DNA from: Lachnospiraceae bacterium
Lineage (GTDB): Bacteria > Bacillota > Clostridia > Lachnospirales > Lachnospiraceae
Reading direction: 5' to 3'
DNA: 45,583 nt
Assembly (NCBI GenBank): GCA_015057425.1
Contig: SVEL01000018.1
Span: 1 to 45,583, forward strand
Program-made: the position numbers and the translations under genes
In this document: piece by piece, positions 1 through 7,918 of the stretch
How the letters are laid out: the number at the start of each line of letters is the position of its first letter
How positions within the stretch are numbered: position 1 is the stretch's first letter
Notes under the pieces: model-generated
What the model was told of the DNA's origin: nothing
Database searches by the model: none
Seen by the model: only the letters and a program-made list of their open reading frames with translations

Positions 1-4
1 ACTT

Positions 5-40
5 GGTTGGATGAGCCCTGTTGAATACAGGCTATCCACC
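5..40. other. Bulged hairpin at window edge, possible end of a structured RNA
   Basis: The bases at 9-17 (GGAT, then AGCC) pair with 30-37 (GGCT, then ATCC). Outer GGT/ACC pairs and an inner TG/CA pair extend the stem around a loop near 21-27. It could be the 3' end of a structured RNA running off the left edge, or a 3'-UTR element. I do not recognise the family, and the fold was made by eye. Confidence 0.2.
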
Positions 41-50
41 TTGGCTGCAT

Positions 51-86
51 AAAAATAGCGTAGCAGCCATTATAACTGCTACGCTT
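51..86 (-). terminator. Rho-independent terminator downstream of the 151-633 gene
   Basis: A perfect 10-bp inverted repeat (57-66 with 76-85, arm AGCGTAGCAG) is followed, on the minus strand, by a run of T's (A's at 51-55 on the plus strand). This fits termination of the minus-strand gene ending at 151. No T-run of comparable quality follows the hairpin on the plus strand. Confidence 0.65.
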
Positions 87-150
87 AAAAAGTTTAACTT
101 TTTGGGGTCACCTCATCAATGGCATATCTCGGAAGTTTTTAATTTCAAAA

Positions 151-633
151 TTATTTCTGTTTGTTTGCCTTAGCTTTAGCTTTAGCAGCTTTCTTTTCTT
201 CTTTAATCTGAGCTTTACGCTTCTTCGGATCTGTCTCTACGATAGGTCCTCTGATTCTCTTTGCAGCTGTTACGTAGATACCGCTTACAGTAGCTTTAAC
301 TTCCTGCTTAGGAGCAAGAGTGTCAAAAACCTTTGCATCACATACAAGTGACATAACCTTTGGTCCAATCTTAACCTTAAGAATAGGAAGTTTTGTAAAT
401 GGACGAAGGTACTTAGGTGTCTGGTCGTATACCATTTTTGGTAAACCTGCATCTTTGATTTTTAACTTCTTCTTATCAATGATGAAGAATGTCATCTGCT
501 GAGCTACTGCATCAAGTGATGCCTGTTGTTCGTCCTGCTTCTTCTGAAGCTTCTTGCCTAAAAAGTAAAGAGCAACGAATACGCCGACAGTAACAGCTAA
601 TATAATTAACAATGGTATTAAATTTGCTGGCAT
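151..633 (-). CDS. Small membrane-anchored protein of unknown function
   Basis: A 160-residue protein with one N-terminal hydrophobic segment (about residues 5-25) followed by a charged KKLQKKQ stretch, so it is probably a single-pass protein with its bulk in the cytoplasm. The middle (about 45-130) is a compact mixed region rich in valine and lysine, and the tail is very rich in lysine and alanine (KKAAKAKAKANK), which suggests binding to nucleic acid or acidic surfaces. A purine-rich ribosome site (AGGAGG on the coding strand) sits just upstream of the ATG. The gene is followed by a strong terminator and is separated by 77 bases from the next minus-strand gene, so it may be its own unit. 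I do not recognise the family; the reading frame is secure, the function is not. Confidence 0.75.
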   Translation of the reverse strand: MPANLIPLLIILAVTVGVFVALYFLGKKLQKKQDEQQASLDAVAQQMTFFIIDKKKLKIKDAGLPKMVYDQTPKYLRPFTKLPILKVKIGPKVMSLVCDAKVFDTLAPKQEVKATVSGIYVTAAKRIRGPIVETDPKKRKAQIKEEKKAAKAKAKANKQK

Positions 634-710
634 ATGTATTTCCTCCTAAAAAACTGATACGCCCTTTATTTTATCATCATACAGCCGAAAAAACAAGTCA
701 AATGTTTGTC

Positions 711-1274
711 TTATAATACTTTCTTTCGTATATATGCAAATGTATATTCTTCACCTTTTACCGAAAGCATATACAAAAGTTTGTAGAGAAGCTTTTTGGT
801 ATCAGGGTGCATAACATAGTGGTCATGTCTTTGCAGAAAATAATTCAATGGGTCAGAATCAACATATACTTCGCCCTTATAGATACGTGAGGCAGCGACT
901 CTGTCACAAAACATTTCTGCAACATAGCGGGCGGGCATCTTCATACCGTGAAGATTTTCCGGGTCATCAGCCGGATAATCAATCCAATATTCGTAGTGAT
1001 GTTTGTTGCGGCCCTTGTGATGAAGCCAGGCTGCAGAATATCCTTCGATTTCCTTCTGGGCATTGTTTGGGCTTCTGAAACCCTGATAGTATTTTACTCC
1101 GGCCATAAATTCAGAAGGCATATATTTAGACAAATCATGTAAAAGTCCCTGTCTGTAAAGACCAAGCTTAAAGCAATATTTCATAACAAGAAGCTTATGT
1201 TCTGTAATGGTTTTAAAATGACCCGTAAAATTTCTTATAAATTCCGTGTTTAAATTATAATCACTTAATTGCAT
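711..1274 (-). CDS. DUF5662 family protein
   Basis: A 187-residue soluble protein with the pattern typical of DUF5662: an early histidine-rich helix (TEHKLLVMKYCFKLGLY), then LLHDLSKYMPSEF, then WLHHKGRNKHHYEYWIDY. The spaced H/HD/HH residues look like a metal-binding, HD-like helical site, but no activity is established for the family as far as I know. Its start overlaps the 3' end of the plsC gene by 14 bases, so the two are probably translationally coupled within one minus-strand run (malQ-plsC-this gene). Nothing in the sequence ties it to lipid or glycogen metabolism beyond that position. Confidence 0.75.
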   Translation of the reverse strand: MQLSDYNLNTEFIRNFTGHFKTITEHKLLVMKYCFKLGLYRQGLLHDLSKYMPSEFMAGVKYYQGFRSPNNAQKEIEGYSAAWLHHKGRNKHHYEYWIDYPADDPENLHGMKMPARYVAEMFCDRVAASRIYKGEVYVDSDPLNYFLQRHDHYVMHPDTKKLLYKLLYMLSVKGEEYTFAYIRKKVL

Positions 1275-1992
1275 TTTTTTCTACCATATCCTTAATGATA
1301 TTTTGAGTGTATTTTCCAACGTGTTTCTGGTTCTCCGGTGCAAGCTCCGAAATGATAATAGGCTTGCCAAACTCTATACACACGTTAGTTTTTTTGATTC
1401 GTGGAAAATGATCCTCGAAAATAGCAGATGTATTATTAAATGCTACAGGAATTATAGGACAGCCTGACTTTTGGGCAATTTTAAAGCTGCCTTCCTTAAA
1501 TTCAAGCATTTGATCAGTCTTACTTCTTGTTCCCTCAGGGAAGATAAAAACAGACTTTCCGCCTTTAACCATCTCGATGGCGGCAAGAATTGTCTTAAGC
1601 CCTTCCTTTGCATTATCTCTGTCAAGGAAAAGACAGTTAAGAAGATGCATCCACCATGATAGAATAGGAACTTTTTTGATTTCCTTCTTAGAGATATAGC
1701 CTGTAAGCGGTGGAACCATGGAGTACGATATAATGATATCATAGATACTTCTGTGGTTTCCGATGTACAACACGGCCTCACCCGGTTTTGGAAGGTTTTC
1801 ACGTCCTTTGACTTCAACCTTAGTGCCCGATATAAAAAGTGCTATTTTAAGAGCCAATTGTCCGAAACGATAGCTGATAATATGGCGGGCGTCCAAAGAA
1901 AAAAGTCCTATAAAATATACTACAGGCATATAGATAACTGCAGCAGCAAAAAACAGAAATGCGGCTATACCGAGAATAATAAGTCTTAACAT
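1261..1992 (-). CDS. plsC: 1-acyl-sn-glycerol-3-phosphate acyltransferase
   Basis: Transfers an acyl chain to position 2 of lysophosphatidic acid to give phosphatidic acid, at the inner face of the membrane. The 243-residue protein has an N-terminal hydrophobic segment (about 3-30), then the acyltransferase domain with the catalytic HX4D block NHRSIYD (H80, D85) and the substrate-binding block FPEGTRS (151-157). Length and motif spacing are normal for PlsC. It lies 22 bases after malQ and overlaps the DUF5662 gene, so it is the middle member of a three-gene minus-strand run. Acyl-acceptor specificity (lysophosphatidate or another lysolipid) cannot be told from sequence. Confidence 0.9.
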   Translation of the reverse strand: MLRLIILGIAAFLFFAAAVIYMPVVYFIGLFSLDARHIISYRFGQLALKIALFISGTKVEVKGRENLPKPGEAVLYIGNHRSIYDIIISYSMVPPLTGYISKKEIKKVPILSWWMHLLNCLFLDRDNAKEGLKTILAAIEMVKGGKSVFIFPEGTRSKTDQMLEFKEGSFKIAQKSGCPIIPVAFNNTSAIFEDHFPRIKKTNVCIEFGKPIIISELAPENQKHVGKYTQNIIKDMVEKNAIK

Positions 1993-2014
1993 AAAGTCTC
2001 CAATCTTTTATAAA

Positions 2015-3529
2015 TTATCGTGCAAATATTTTTACATAGTTTTTCATACGTTTGGCAAGTTCATCAGTAAGTGCCGTGGCTCTGAAACGCCACTGCCAGT
2101 TACCGGCAGCCTGTCCCGGAGTATTCATTCTGCCGGAAGAATCCGTAGAAAGAATATCCTGAAGAGGAATGATGGCATATCTTGATGTACTGCCCATTGC
2201 ACATCTTATGAAATCCCAGTTGATTTCGGCAAGGTCACTGCCAAGATAGATGCGCATTTTTTCCTTTGCTTCGTCTGAAACAGTGTTAAACCATCCGCGG
2301 GTTGTGTCATTGTCGTGTGTACCTGTATAGCAGATGGAATTTCTCGTATAATGATGTGGCAGGAAAGTGCTGTCATCGGCACTGTCAAATGCAAACTGAA
2401 GTATCTTCATACCCGGGAAATTGAACTCGTCACGAAGCTTTTCTACTTCAGGTGTTATGACACCGAGGTCTTCCGCAAAGATAGGAAGGTCTGTACCCAT
2501 AACATCTTCCATTGTTTTGAAGAAATCTTCGCCCGGACATTTATTCCATTTTCCATTGATGGCTGTTGGTTCGCCGTAAGGAACAGACCAGTAGCTTTCA
2601 AATCCACGGAAGTGGTCAATTCTTAAATAATCCACTAACTTAAGCTGATGGCGGATACGGTTAATCCACCATGAATAATTGTCAGCTTTAAGGACGTCCC
2701 AATCATACAAAGGGTTGCCCCATAACTGACCCGTCTCGCTGAAATAGTCAGGCGGAACACCGGCAACTTCTATAGGAAATCCCTTTGAGTCTAACTTAAA
2801 GAAGTTCTTGTTTGCCCACGCATCTGAACTGTCCATCGATACAAAGATAGGAATATCTCCTACAATGTATATATCATTATTATTGGCATAAGTTTTAAGT
2901 TTAGACCACTGAAGGTCAAATTCATATTGCAAAAAATAGAAATATTCAATAGAAGATTTATGAACTTCCGTCAAAAAGGCGTAATCACTATCCGATGGAT
3001 TTTTGTCCTTTTCTATCCATGTAAGCCATGAAGCTCCGTCATAGCTTTCCTTAATGGACATAAAAAGAGCGTAATCCTTAAGCCAATAGCTGTTATCTTC
3101 TACGAAAAGATTATATTTATCATAAAGTGTGCGGTCTTCTGCAAGTAATTGTTTGAAGTTTATAAAGGCCTTTTTAAATAAACGGGTCTTATAATAAAGG
3201 ACATGACCATAGTCGATTTTGTCCGGGTACCACTTTGGTATATCAGATAAGTCTTCATCGGAAAGAAGTCCGTCTTTTCTAAGAAGGTCGGGGCTTATGA
3301 TAAGAGGCTGACCTGCAAATGCTGAGAAAGACTGGTACGGAGAATCACCGTAGCTTGTAGGACCAAGAGGCAGTACCTGCCACAAAGTCTGTCCGGAAGC
3401 CTTTAAAAAGTCAATAAAATCATAAGCACTTTGTCCCAAATCTCCTATGCCGTAAGGAGATGGAAAAGAAGTCGGGTGTACAAGAATACCTGACATACGG
3501 GTCTTCTTGTTTTTCATATATTCACTCAT
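2015..3529 (-). CDS. malQ: 4-alpha-glucanotransferase (amylomaltase)
   Basis: A GH77 enzyme that moves alpha-1,4-glucan segments between maltodextrins in the cytoplasm, as part of glycogen or maltodextrin turnover. Family landmarks are present in order: GILVHPTSFPSPYGIGDLG near the N-terminus, the nucleophile block DYLRIDHFRGFESYW, the acid/base block FAEDLGVITPEV, and the third acidic block TGTHDNDTTRGW. Length is about 504-511 residues, usual for bacterial MalQ. An in-frame ATG also exists at 3550, but it has no ribosome site; I prefer the ATG at 3529, which has AAAGGA upstream although the gap is long (12 bases). A good promoter lies at 3583-3611. The first gene of the malQ-plsC-DUF5662 run. 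Confidence 0.93.
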   Translation of the reverse strand: MSEYMKNKKTRMSGILVHPTSFPSPYGIGDLGQSAYDFIDFLKASGQTLWQVLPLGPTSYGDSPYQSFSAFAGQPLIISPDLLRKDGLLSDEDLSDIPKWYPDKIDYGHVLYYKTRLFKKAFINFKQLLAEDRTLYDKYNLFVEDNSYWLKDYALFMSIKESYDGASWLTWIEKDKNPSDSDYAFLTEVHKSSIEYFYFLQYEFDLQWSKLKTYANNNDIYIVGDIPIFVSMDSSDAWANKNFFKLDSKGFPIEVAGVPPDYFSETGQLWGNPLYDWDVLKADNYSWWINRIRHQLKLVDYLRIDHFRGFESYWSVPYGEPTAINGKWNKCPGEDFFKTMEDVMGTDLPIFAEDLGVITPEVEKLRDEFNFPGMKILQFAFDSADDSTFLPHHYTRNSICYTGTHDNDTTRGWFNTVSDEAKEKMRIYLGSDLAEINWDFIRCAMGSTSRYAIIPLQDILSTDSSGRMNTPGQAAGNWQWRFRATALTDELAKRMKNYVKIFAR

Positions 3530-3582
3530 AAAAAACAAATATCCTTTCATATTAAGATGTAATCACTAAAAATCCTATGGCA

Positions 3583-3611
3583 ATTATACTAAAAGTTTTG
3601 AGAATATACAA
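3583..3611 (-). promoter_or_regulatory. Promoter for the malQ run
   Basis: On the minus strand a TTGTAT -35 box (3606-3611) and a perfect TATAAT -10 box (3583-3588) are 17 bases apart. It lies upstream of malQ and points toward it. Confidence 0.7.
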
Positions 3612-3631
3612 GAACTTTACTATTATAGTGG

Positions 3632-3660
3632 TTGTATTAATTTGAAAAAAATGATATTAT
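3632..3660 (+). promoter_or_regulatory. Promoter for the HD-domain gene
   Basis: TTGTAT (3632-3637) and TATTAT (3655-3660) are separated by 17 bases. It is divergent from the malQ promoter, and both share the same -35 hexamer. Confidence 0.65.
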
Positions 3661-3691
3661 TAATCTGCTAAATTTAGCATTGGAGGGTAAG

Positions 3692-4771
3692 ATGAAATTT
3701 GTATGTACAGACGAATTAGTTAAAGGAATGAGAATTGCACGACCAATCTACAATCAGAATGGTGTACTTCTCTATGACAGAGGTTCAAAATTAACAAAAC
3801 AGGGTATCAGCAGTATCAAAAACTTCAAACTTTTTGGTATTTACATATTGGAACCGGTAGAGCCGATACCACCTATGACAGATGATGACATAGAGTTTGA
3901 AAGATTTCAGACTATGAATGTTTATGCCATCAGAGAAAACTGGGAAATGGCTAAAATGTCAAAGAAATTATTAGGTCTTGACATGATGGCCGAAGATATT
4001 CAGAAGATTTATTCCAATTCACGTAAGAAGATTGACTTCACACAGACACTTAGAAGTGAAGAAGATGAAGCATATAAACACACACTGAATTCTACCATAC
4101 TTGCCACACTTATGGCAGCAAGACTCAGAATCAGTGAAAGTGAACAGTTAAATCTTATAAGAGCATCGCTTTTATATGATATCGGAAGAGATATGGGAGG
4201 TGTTCGCAGAAGACCTTTCGAATCCGACTTTAATTATTTCCTTCGTGCTCATGAAGAAGGAAGTAAGCTCATAATGAATAATGATAAAATTGATGAAGAA
4301 GTTCGTGAAATAGTTGTAGGCAGATACAGACTTGAAGCAGGTATGCAGAGACTTGGCGAAAGTATTGCCAGTGTTAAGATACTTCAGGCCGCACAGGATT
4401 TTGATAATTATATTGCTGCCAAAATAGGAGAAAATCCACTTAGTGATGTAACAGCTATCAGAAAAATGCTTGCTGCATCAGATAAATACGGTGTTGAGAT
4501 ATTGTCAGCACTTATAGACAGTATAAAGATTCTTCGTCCGGGAATTTGCGTACAGCTTACGGACAAGCGTGCAGGTCTTGTTATCAGAGCTAATAACAAA
4601 AATGTTCTCAGACCTATAATTTTAATATTTGAAGATAACAGTGTATGCGATCTGACAGATGATAATACATTTGCAAAAGTTCAGATTGCAGACATAATGA
4701 AGACCCTTGATAAGAGAATTATCATAGATCCGAAGATTATCAGTGAATTTATGTCAAGATATGCAGAATAA
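3692..4771 (+). CDS. HD-GYP-like domain protein with degenerate active site
   Basis: A 359-residue protein. Residues 1-60 resemble the short N-terminal domain found before many HD-GYP phosphodiesterases (ELVKGMRIARPIYNQNGVLL). The rest looks like a helical HD domain: H130 in an AYKH block, then ASLLYDIGRD where an HD enzyme would have LLHDIGK, then AHEEGSKLI (H187). The signature His-Asp pair is therefore Tyr162-Asp163, and no GYP block is visible; the matching stretch reads VVGRYRLEAGMQRLG. It is probably a sensor or scaffold rather than an active cyclic-di-GMP phosphodiesterase, though this is inference. The ATG at 3692 is preceded by GGAGGG; a TTG in frame at 3680 overlaps that ribosome site and is not the start. 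Confidence 0.75.
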   Translation: MKFVCTDELVKGMRIARPIYNQNGVLLYDRGSKLTKQGISSIKNFKLFGIYILEPVEPIPPMTDDDIEFERFQTMNVYAIRENWEMAKMSKKLLGLDMMAEDIQKIYSNSRKKIDFTQTLRSEEDEAYKHTLNSTILATLMAARLRISESEQLNLIRASLLYDIGRDMGGVRRRPFESDFNYFLRAHEEGSKLIMNNDKIDEEVREIVVGRYRLEAGMQRLGESIASVKILQAAQDFDNYIAAKIGENPLSDVTAIRKMLAASDKYGVEILSALIDSIKILRPGICVQLTDKRAGLVIRANNKNVLRPIILIFEDNSVCDLTDDNTFAKVQIADIMKTLDKRIIIDPKIISEFMSRYAE

Positions 4772-4791
4772 GATGCGGAGTTAACCCTGAT

Positions 4792-5346
4792 ATGAGAAAA
4801 GTCATAGAAACAGAAAGATTGATTCTTAAGGCGCTGGATGGAAATAAAGCAGTGATGTTACTTAATTTTCTGATAGACGGCAGCGAAGAGTTTGAGAGAT
4901 ACGAAACTCAAAAGGACATAAACTATTATACAGTTAAGTACCAGAAACAGGTGCTTTCTACAGAATATAATCTGATGAAAGAAAATAAATACGTAAGATA
5001 TTATGTGTTTTTAAAAGGTGAACCGGACATTATAATAGGTACTGTTTCCTTTGGATTTTTCAGACAGTTTCCATTTGCATCAAGCAATATAGGTTACAAA
5101 TTCCTTAAAAGGTATCAGGGAAACGGATATGCATCGGAGGCCATAAAGGCGGCTATAGCGGAAGTGTTTCGTGAACTTAATCACCATCAGATATATGCAT
5201 ACATAATGCCGGAAAATGAAGCTTCCATAAAGTTAATAGAGAGACTGGGTTTCAGTTATGAAGGACTTTCTAAGAAATGTCTCTGTGTAAGAGGTAAATG
5301 GGAAGACCATTATGTGTATAAGTTATTAAGTCCATATGAGGTATAG
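4792..5346 (+). CDS. GNAT family N-acetyltransferase (RimJ/RimL-like)
   Basis: A 184-residue protein that starts with IETERLILKALDG, the usual opening of RimJ/RimL-type acetyltransferases. The acetyl-CoA binding region follows: IGYKFLKRYQGNGYASEAIKA (about 103-123), where QGNGYA is the pyrophosphate-binding loop, and then the C-terminal NEASIKLIERLGFSYEGL block. The acceptor could be a ribosomal protein N-terminus, an amino acid or a small amine; the sequence does not decide. It begins 20 bases after the HD-domain gene and ends 5 bases before tadA, so the three are probably one transcript. Confidence 0.88.
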   Translation: MRKVIETERLILKALDGNKAVMLLNFLIDGSEEFERYETQKDINYYTVKYQKQVLSTEYNLMKENKYVRYYVFLKGEPDIIIGTVSFGFFRQFPFASSNIGYKFLKRYQGNGYASEAIKAAIAEVFRELNHHQIYAYIMPENEASIKLIERLGFSYEGLSKKCLCVRGKWEDHYVYKLLSPYEV

Positions 5347-5351
5347 AGGGT

Positions 5352-5858
5352 ATGGTATCTGATAATATTGATATTAAATATAATGATAAAGTAAATAAAG
5401 AAAAATATATGCGAGAAGCACTACGACTTGCAAAGAAGGCGTATAAGCTTGGAGACGTACCTATCGGTTGCGTAATTGTATATGAAGGAAAGATAATAGG
5501 CCGTGGGTACAATCGCAGAAATGCAGATAAGAATACACTTTCCCATGCCGAACTTAATGCCATAAAAAAGGCATCAAAGGTTATAGGCGATTGGAGGCTT
5601 GATGATTGCGAGATGTATGTCACCCTTGAACCGTGCCAGATGTGTGCAGGAGCAATAGTGCAGTCAAGAATCAAAAAGGTATATATGGGAGCTATGAATC
5701 CAAAGGCAGGATGTGCAGGTTCCATACTTAATTTATTACAGGTTGAAAAGTTTAATCATCAGGTTGAAACAGAAGAAGGAATTCTGGAAGAACAGTGCAG
5801 TAATCTGTTGAAGGAATTTTTTAAGGATTTAAGAAACGGAGTTTTTAAGAAAGAGTAG
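5352..5858 (+). CDS. tadA: tRNA-specific adenosine deaminase
   Basis: Deaminates adenosine 34 to inosine in the anticodon of tRNA-Arg(ACG), allowing it to read three codons. The 168-residue protein has the zinc-binding and catalytic set of cytidine-deaminase-fold enzymes: H65 and E67 in LSHAELNAI, and C95 and C98 in LEPCQMCAGA. The GAMNPKAGCAGS block after it is typical of TadA and separates it from guanine or cytosine deaminases. The stop codon lies within the stem of the terminator, so this is the last gene of its transcript. About 15 residues precede the usual TadA start, and a shorter start at the Met of KYMREAL is possible. Confidence 0.93.
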   Translation: MVSDNIDIKYNDKVNKEKYMREALRLAKKAYKLGDVPIGCVIVYEGKIIGRGYNRRNADKNTLSHAELNAIKKASKVIGDWRLDDCEMYVTLEPCQMCAGAIVQSRIKKVYMGAMNPKAGCAGSILNLLQVEKFNHQVETEEGILEEQCSNLLKEFFKDLRNGVFKKE

Positions 5859-5876
5859 AGATTTCTACTCTTTTTT
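5851..5876 (+). terminator. Terminator overlapping the tadA stop
   Basis: A perfect 9-bp stem (AAGAGTAGA at 5851-5859 with 5864-5872), a GATT loop, and a run of six T's at 5871-5876. The tadA TAG stop (5856-5858) is inside the first arm. Confidence 0.85.
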
Positions 5877-5886
5877 GTGTGGGCGA

Positions 5887-5908
5887 AGAATCTCACTTGC
5901 GAGATTCT
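5887..5908. repeat. Perfect inverted repeat downstream of the SRP RNA
   Basis: The arms AGAATCTC and GAGATTCT pair perfectly around a 6-base loop. The hairpin lies between the tadA terminator and the SRP RNA 3' end. It could be a backup terminator for minus-strand SRP transcription, although no clean T-run follows it there. Confidence 0.5.
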
Positions 5909-5924
5909 TTGTTAATAAAAAAAT

Positions 5925-6185
5925 CCACGCATCCGATGTTGTATATAGGTTATGAACGTTACTCTGACAGTTAACTCGGCTCAGGTAGCCTCACGGCACA
6001 TAAGAGATTCTCCTTAGTGCTGCTTCATTCCTGACCTGACACGGTTCGAAGATTCTTATTGCGCGAGACCCAAACGTCAACATCACTTATCAAAGGCTGC
6101 TTCACAACCAATATCCGAAATCGGATATCACCCCTGCTGTAGCGGATTGCAGGTACAGGGCACCGCTAACTCCCCGGCTGCGTGG
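5925..6185 (-). ncRNA. ffs: Signal recognition particle RNA, large Bacillus/Clostridium type
   Basis: The RNA scaffold of the signal recognition particle, which pairs with Ffh to target nascent membrane and secreted proteins. Read on the minus strand, the region holds the conserved domain-IV core GTCAGGTCAGGAATGAAGCAGC (split as GTCAGGTCAGG and AATGAAGCAGC), the block TTGACGTTTGGGTCTCGCGC, and the opening GGGGAGTTAGCGGTGCCCTG with the CCTGCAATCCGCTACAGCAGG stem (CCTGCAATCCGC, TACAGCAGG). The ends are set by the closing helix CCACGC/GCGTGG (6180-6185 with 5925-5930). At about 261 bases it is the large form with an Alu-like domain. A T-rich stretch follows the 3' end and can end transcription together with the closing helix. 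Confidence 0.93.
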
Positions 6186-6223
6186 AAACTTTATGACTAT
6201 ATTAATAAAACTATATCTTCCAA

Positions 6224-6252
6224 AGTATATCGTTTTTTTATTTAAATGTCAA
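6224..6252 (-). promoter_or_regulatory. SRP RNA promoter
   Basis: On the minus strand a perfect TTGACA (6247-6252) and TATACT (6224-6229) are 17 bases apart. The predicted start is about 30 bases before the closing helix, which implies a short 5' leader that is processed away. Confidence 0.8.
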
Positions 6253-6259
6253 ATACTTC

Positions 6260-6288
6260 TTGACTTGTTTGCTTTAACACGTTACTAT
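6260..6288 (+). promoter_or_regulatory. Likely putP promoter
   Basis: TTGACT (6260-6265) and TACTAT (6283-6288) are 17 bases apart. Its -35 box starts only 8 bases from the -35 box of the divergent SRP RNA promoter, so the two polymerases may interfere with each other. Confidence 0.6.
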
Positions 6289-6319
6289 AAAGCATATGAA
6301 ATAAGAAAGGAATGGAGTT

Positions 6320-7864
6320 ATGAGTGATAACATTATTATTATAGGCGTTTTTGTCATTTATATGGCATTAATGATCGGAATTGGAGCATTTTTCTTTAAA
6401 AAGAATACCGGAATATCGGATTACGTTCTGGGAGGAAGATCGTTAAATCCTTGGGTGGCTGCATTGTCTGCCCAGGCATCAGATATGTCAGGCTGGCTTC
6501 TTATGGGGCTTCCGGGACTTGCATATGTGTTCTTTGCAGGAACATCAGAAGCTATATGGACAGCGATAGGTCTTGCAATCGGTACATATCTTAACTGGCT
6601 TATTGTTGCCAAAAGACTTCGTCAGTATACAAAGATATCAGGAGATGCAGTAACACTTCCTGAATTTTTTGCAAACAGATTTCACGATGAAACAGGCGTA
6701 TTTAAAAATATATTGAAGATAGTTTCTGCTGTTTTTATTTTAGTATTTTTTCTTTTCTATACAGCATCAATGTTTCAGGCAAGTGCGAAGTTGTTTAACT
6801 CGGTATTTGGACTTAACTATCATATAGCACTTATTATAAGTGTCGGAATTATTGTTGCGTACACATTTCTTGGTGGTTTCCTTGCAGTATGCTGGACAGA
6901 CACCATTCAGGGATTGCTTATATTTGCGGCACTTGTCATTGCTCCGATTGTAGCAGTAGTTAAGGCAGGGGGATTTGACGGTCTTGCATCAGCAGTTGAA
7001 ACTATCACAACAGAGGTTGGCGCTGAGTTTAGTTTAATGCCACTTAACGGTGACGGAAGTATCAATGTATTACTTCTTATATCAGCTTTAGCCTGGGGAC
7101 TTGGATACTTTGGTCAGCCACATATTCTTCCGAGATTTATGGCTATAAGAACACCTAAGGAAATACGTCCTGCAAGAATCATTGCAGTTGTGTGGGTTCT
7201 TGTTTCTCTCGGAATGGCCATAGTGGTAGGTATTGTAGGCAGAGTTCTTTATCCGGGACTTGCAGATTCAGAGACAGTATTTATCCGGATGGTTCAGGAT
7301 TTGTTCCCGGCAGTGCTTACAGGTGTATTCCTTACGGCTATACTTGCGGCTATTATGAGTAGTGCAGACAGCCAGCTTCTTGTAACATCATCAGCTGTAT
7401 CAAACGATATCTGCGGATTACTTACAAAGAAAATGGACGAGAAAAAGAGAGATAAAACACTTATGTGGATAGGCAGAATTACAGTTGTCGTTGTTTCTAT
7501 TATAGCAGCATTATTAGTATCTGTTGAAAATCCTACAGAAGGAACTATTATCTACAAGATAAATGAGTCAGTATTTAAGCTTGTTTCATTTGCATGGGCA
7601 GGTTTTGGTGCTTCATTTGGTCCGATAGTATTATTTGCATTATTCTGGAAACGTACAACTATATTTGGAGCAATTGCCGGAATTATATCAGGTGGTTTGA
7701 CAGCATGTATCTGGTGGCTTTTAGAAGGAGGAATCTTTGATGTATATGAAATCGTTCCGGGCTTTATAATTTCAGGTATTGTAATTGTAGTTGTAAGCTT
7801 ACTTACAAAGCCAAATGCAGAGACATTAGAAGAGTTTGATAAAGTTAAGAGTGTTGAAATTTAG
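6320..7864 (+). CDS. putP: Sodium/proline symporter
   Basis: A 514-residue member of the sodium:solute symporter family with about 13 hydrophobic segments, fitting import of proline coupled to sodium. Recognisable family blocks are the N-terminal YVLGGRSLNPWVAALSAQASDMSGWLLMG stretch (in part VAALSAQASDMSGWL), the WTDTIQGLL block, the GYFGQPHILPRFMAIR block typical of PutP rather than other SSS members, and the sodium-site segment AIMSSADSQLLVTSS. A ribosome site (AAAGGAATGGAG) precedes the ATG. Substrate is inferred from the PutP-like blocks; another amino acid cannot be excluded. Confidence 0.88.
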   Translation: MSDNIIIIGVFVIYMALMIGIGAFFFKKNTGISDYVLGGRSLNPWVAALSAQASDMSGWLLMGLPGLAYVFFAGTSEAIWTAIGLAIGTYLNWLIVAKRLRQYTKISGDAVTLPEFFANRFHDETGVFKNILKIVSAVFILVFFLFYTASMFQASAKLFNSVFGLNYHIALIISVGIIVAYTFLGGFLAVCWTDTIQGLLIFAALVIAPIVAVVKAGGFDGLASAVETITTEVGAEFSLMPLNGDGSINVLLLISALAWGLGYFGQPHILPRFMAIRTPKEIRPARIIAVVWVLVSLGMAIVVGIVGRVLYPGLADSETVFIRMVQDLFPAVLTGVFLTAILAAIMSSADSQLLVTSSAVSNDICGLLTKKMDEKKRDKTLMWIGRITVVVVSIIAALLVSVENPTEGTIIYKINESVFKLVSFAWAGFGASFGPIVLFALFWKRTTIFGAIAGIISGGLTACIWWLLEGGIFDVYEIVPGFIISGIVIVVVSLLTKPNAETLEEFDKVKSVEI

Positions 7865-7918
7865 TAGTTGATAAATTTTATAAGACAGTTACATTTTATT
7901 TTTGAAACGGAGACTAAG

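Noticed and set aside
5925..6185. A riboswitch or T-box upstream of putP
   Set aside because: The conserved pieces match the large SRP RNA on the minus strand, with a closing helix and promoter on that strand.
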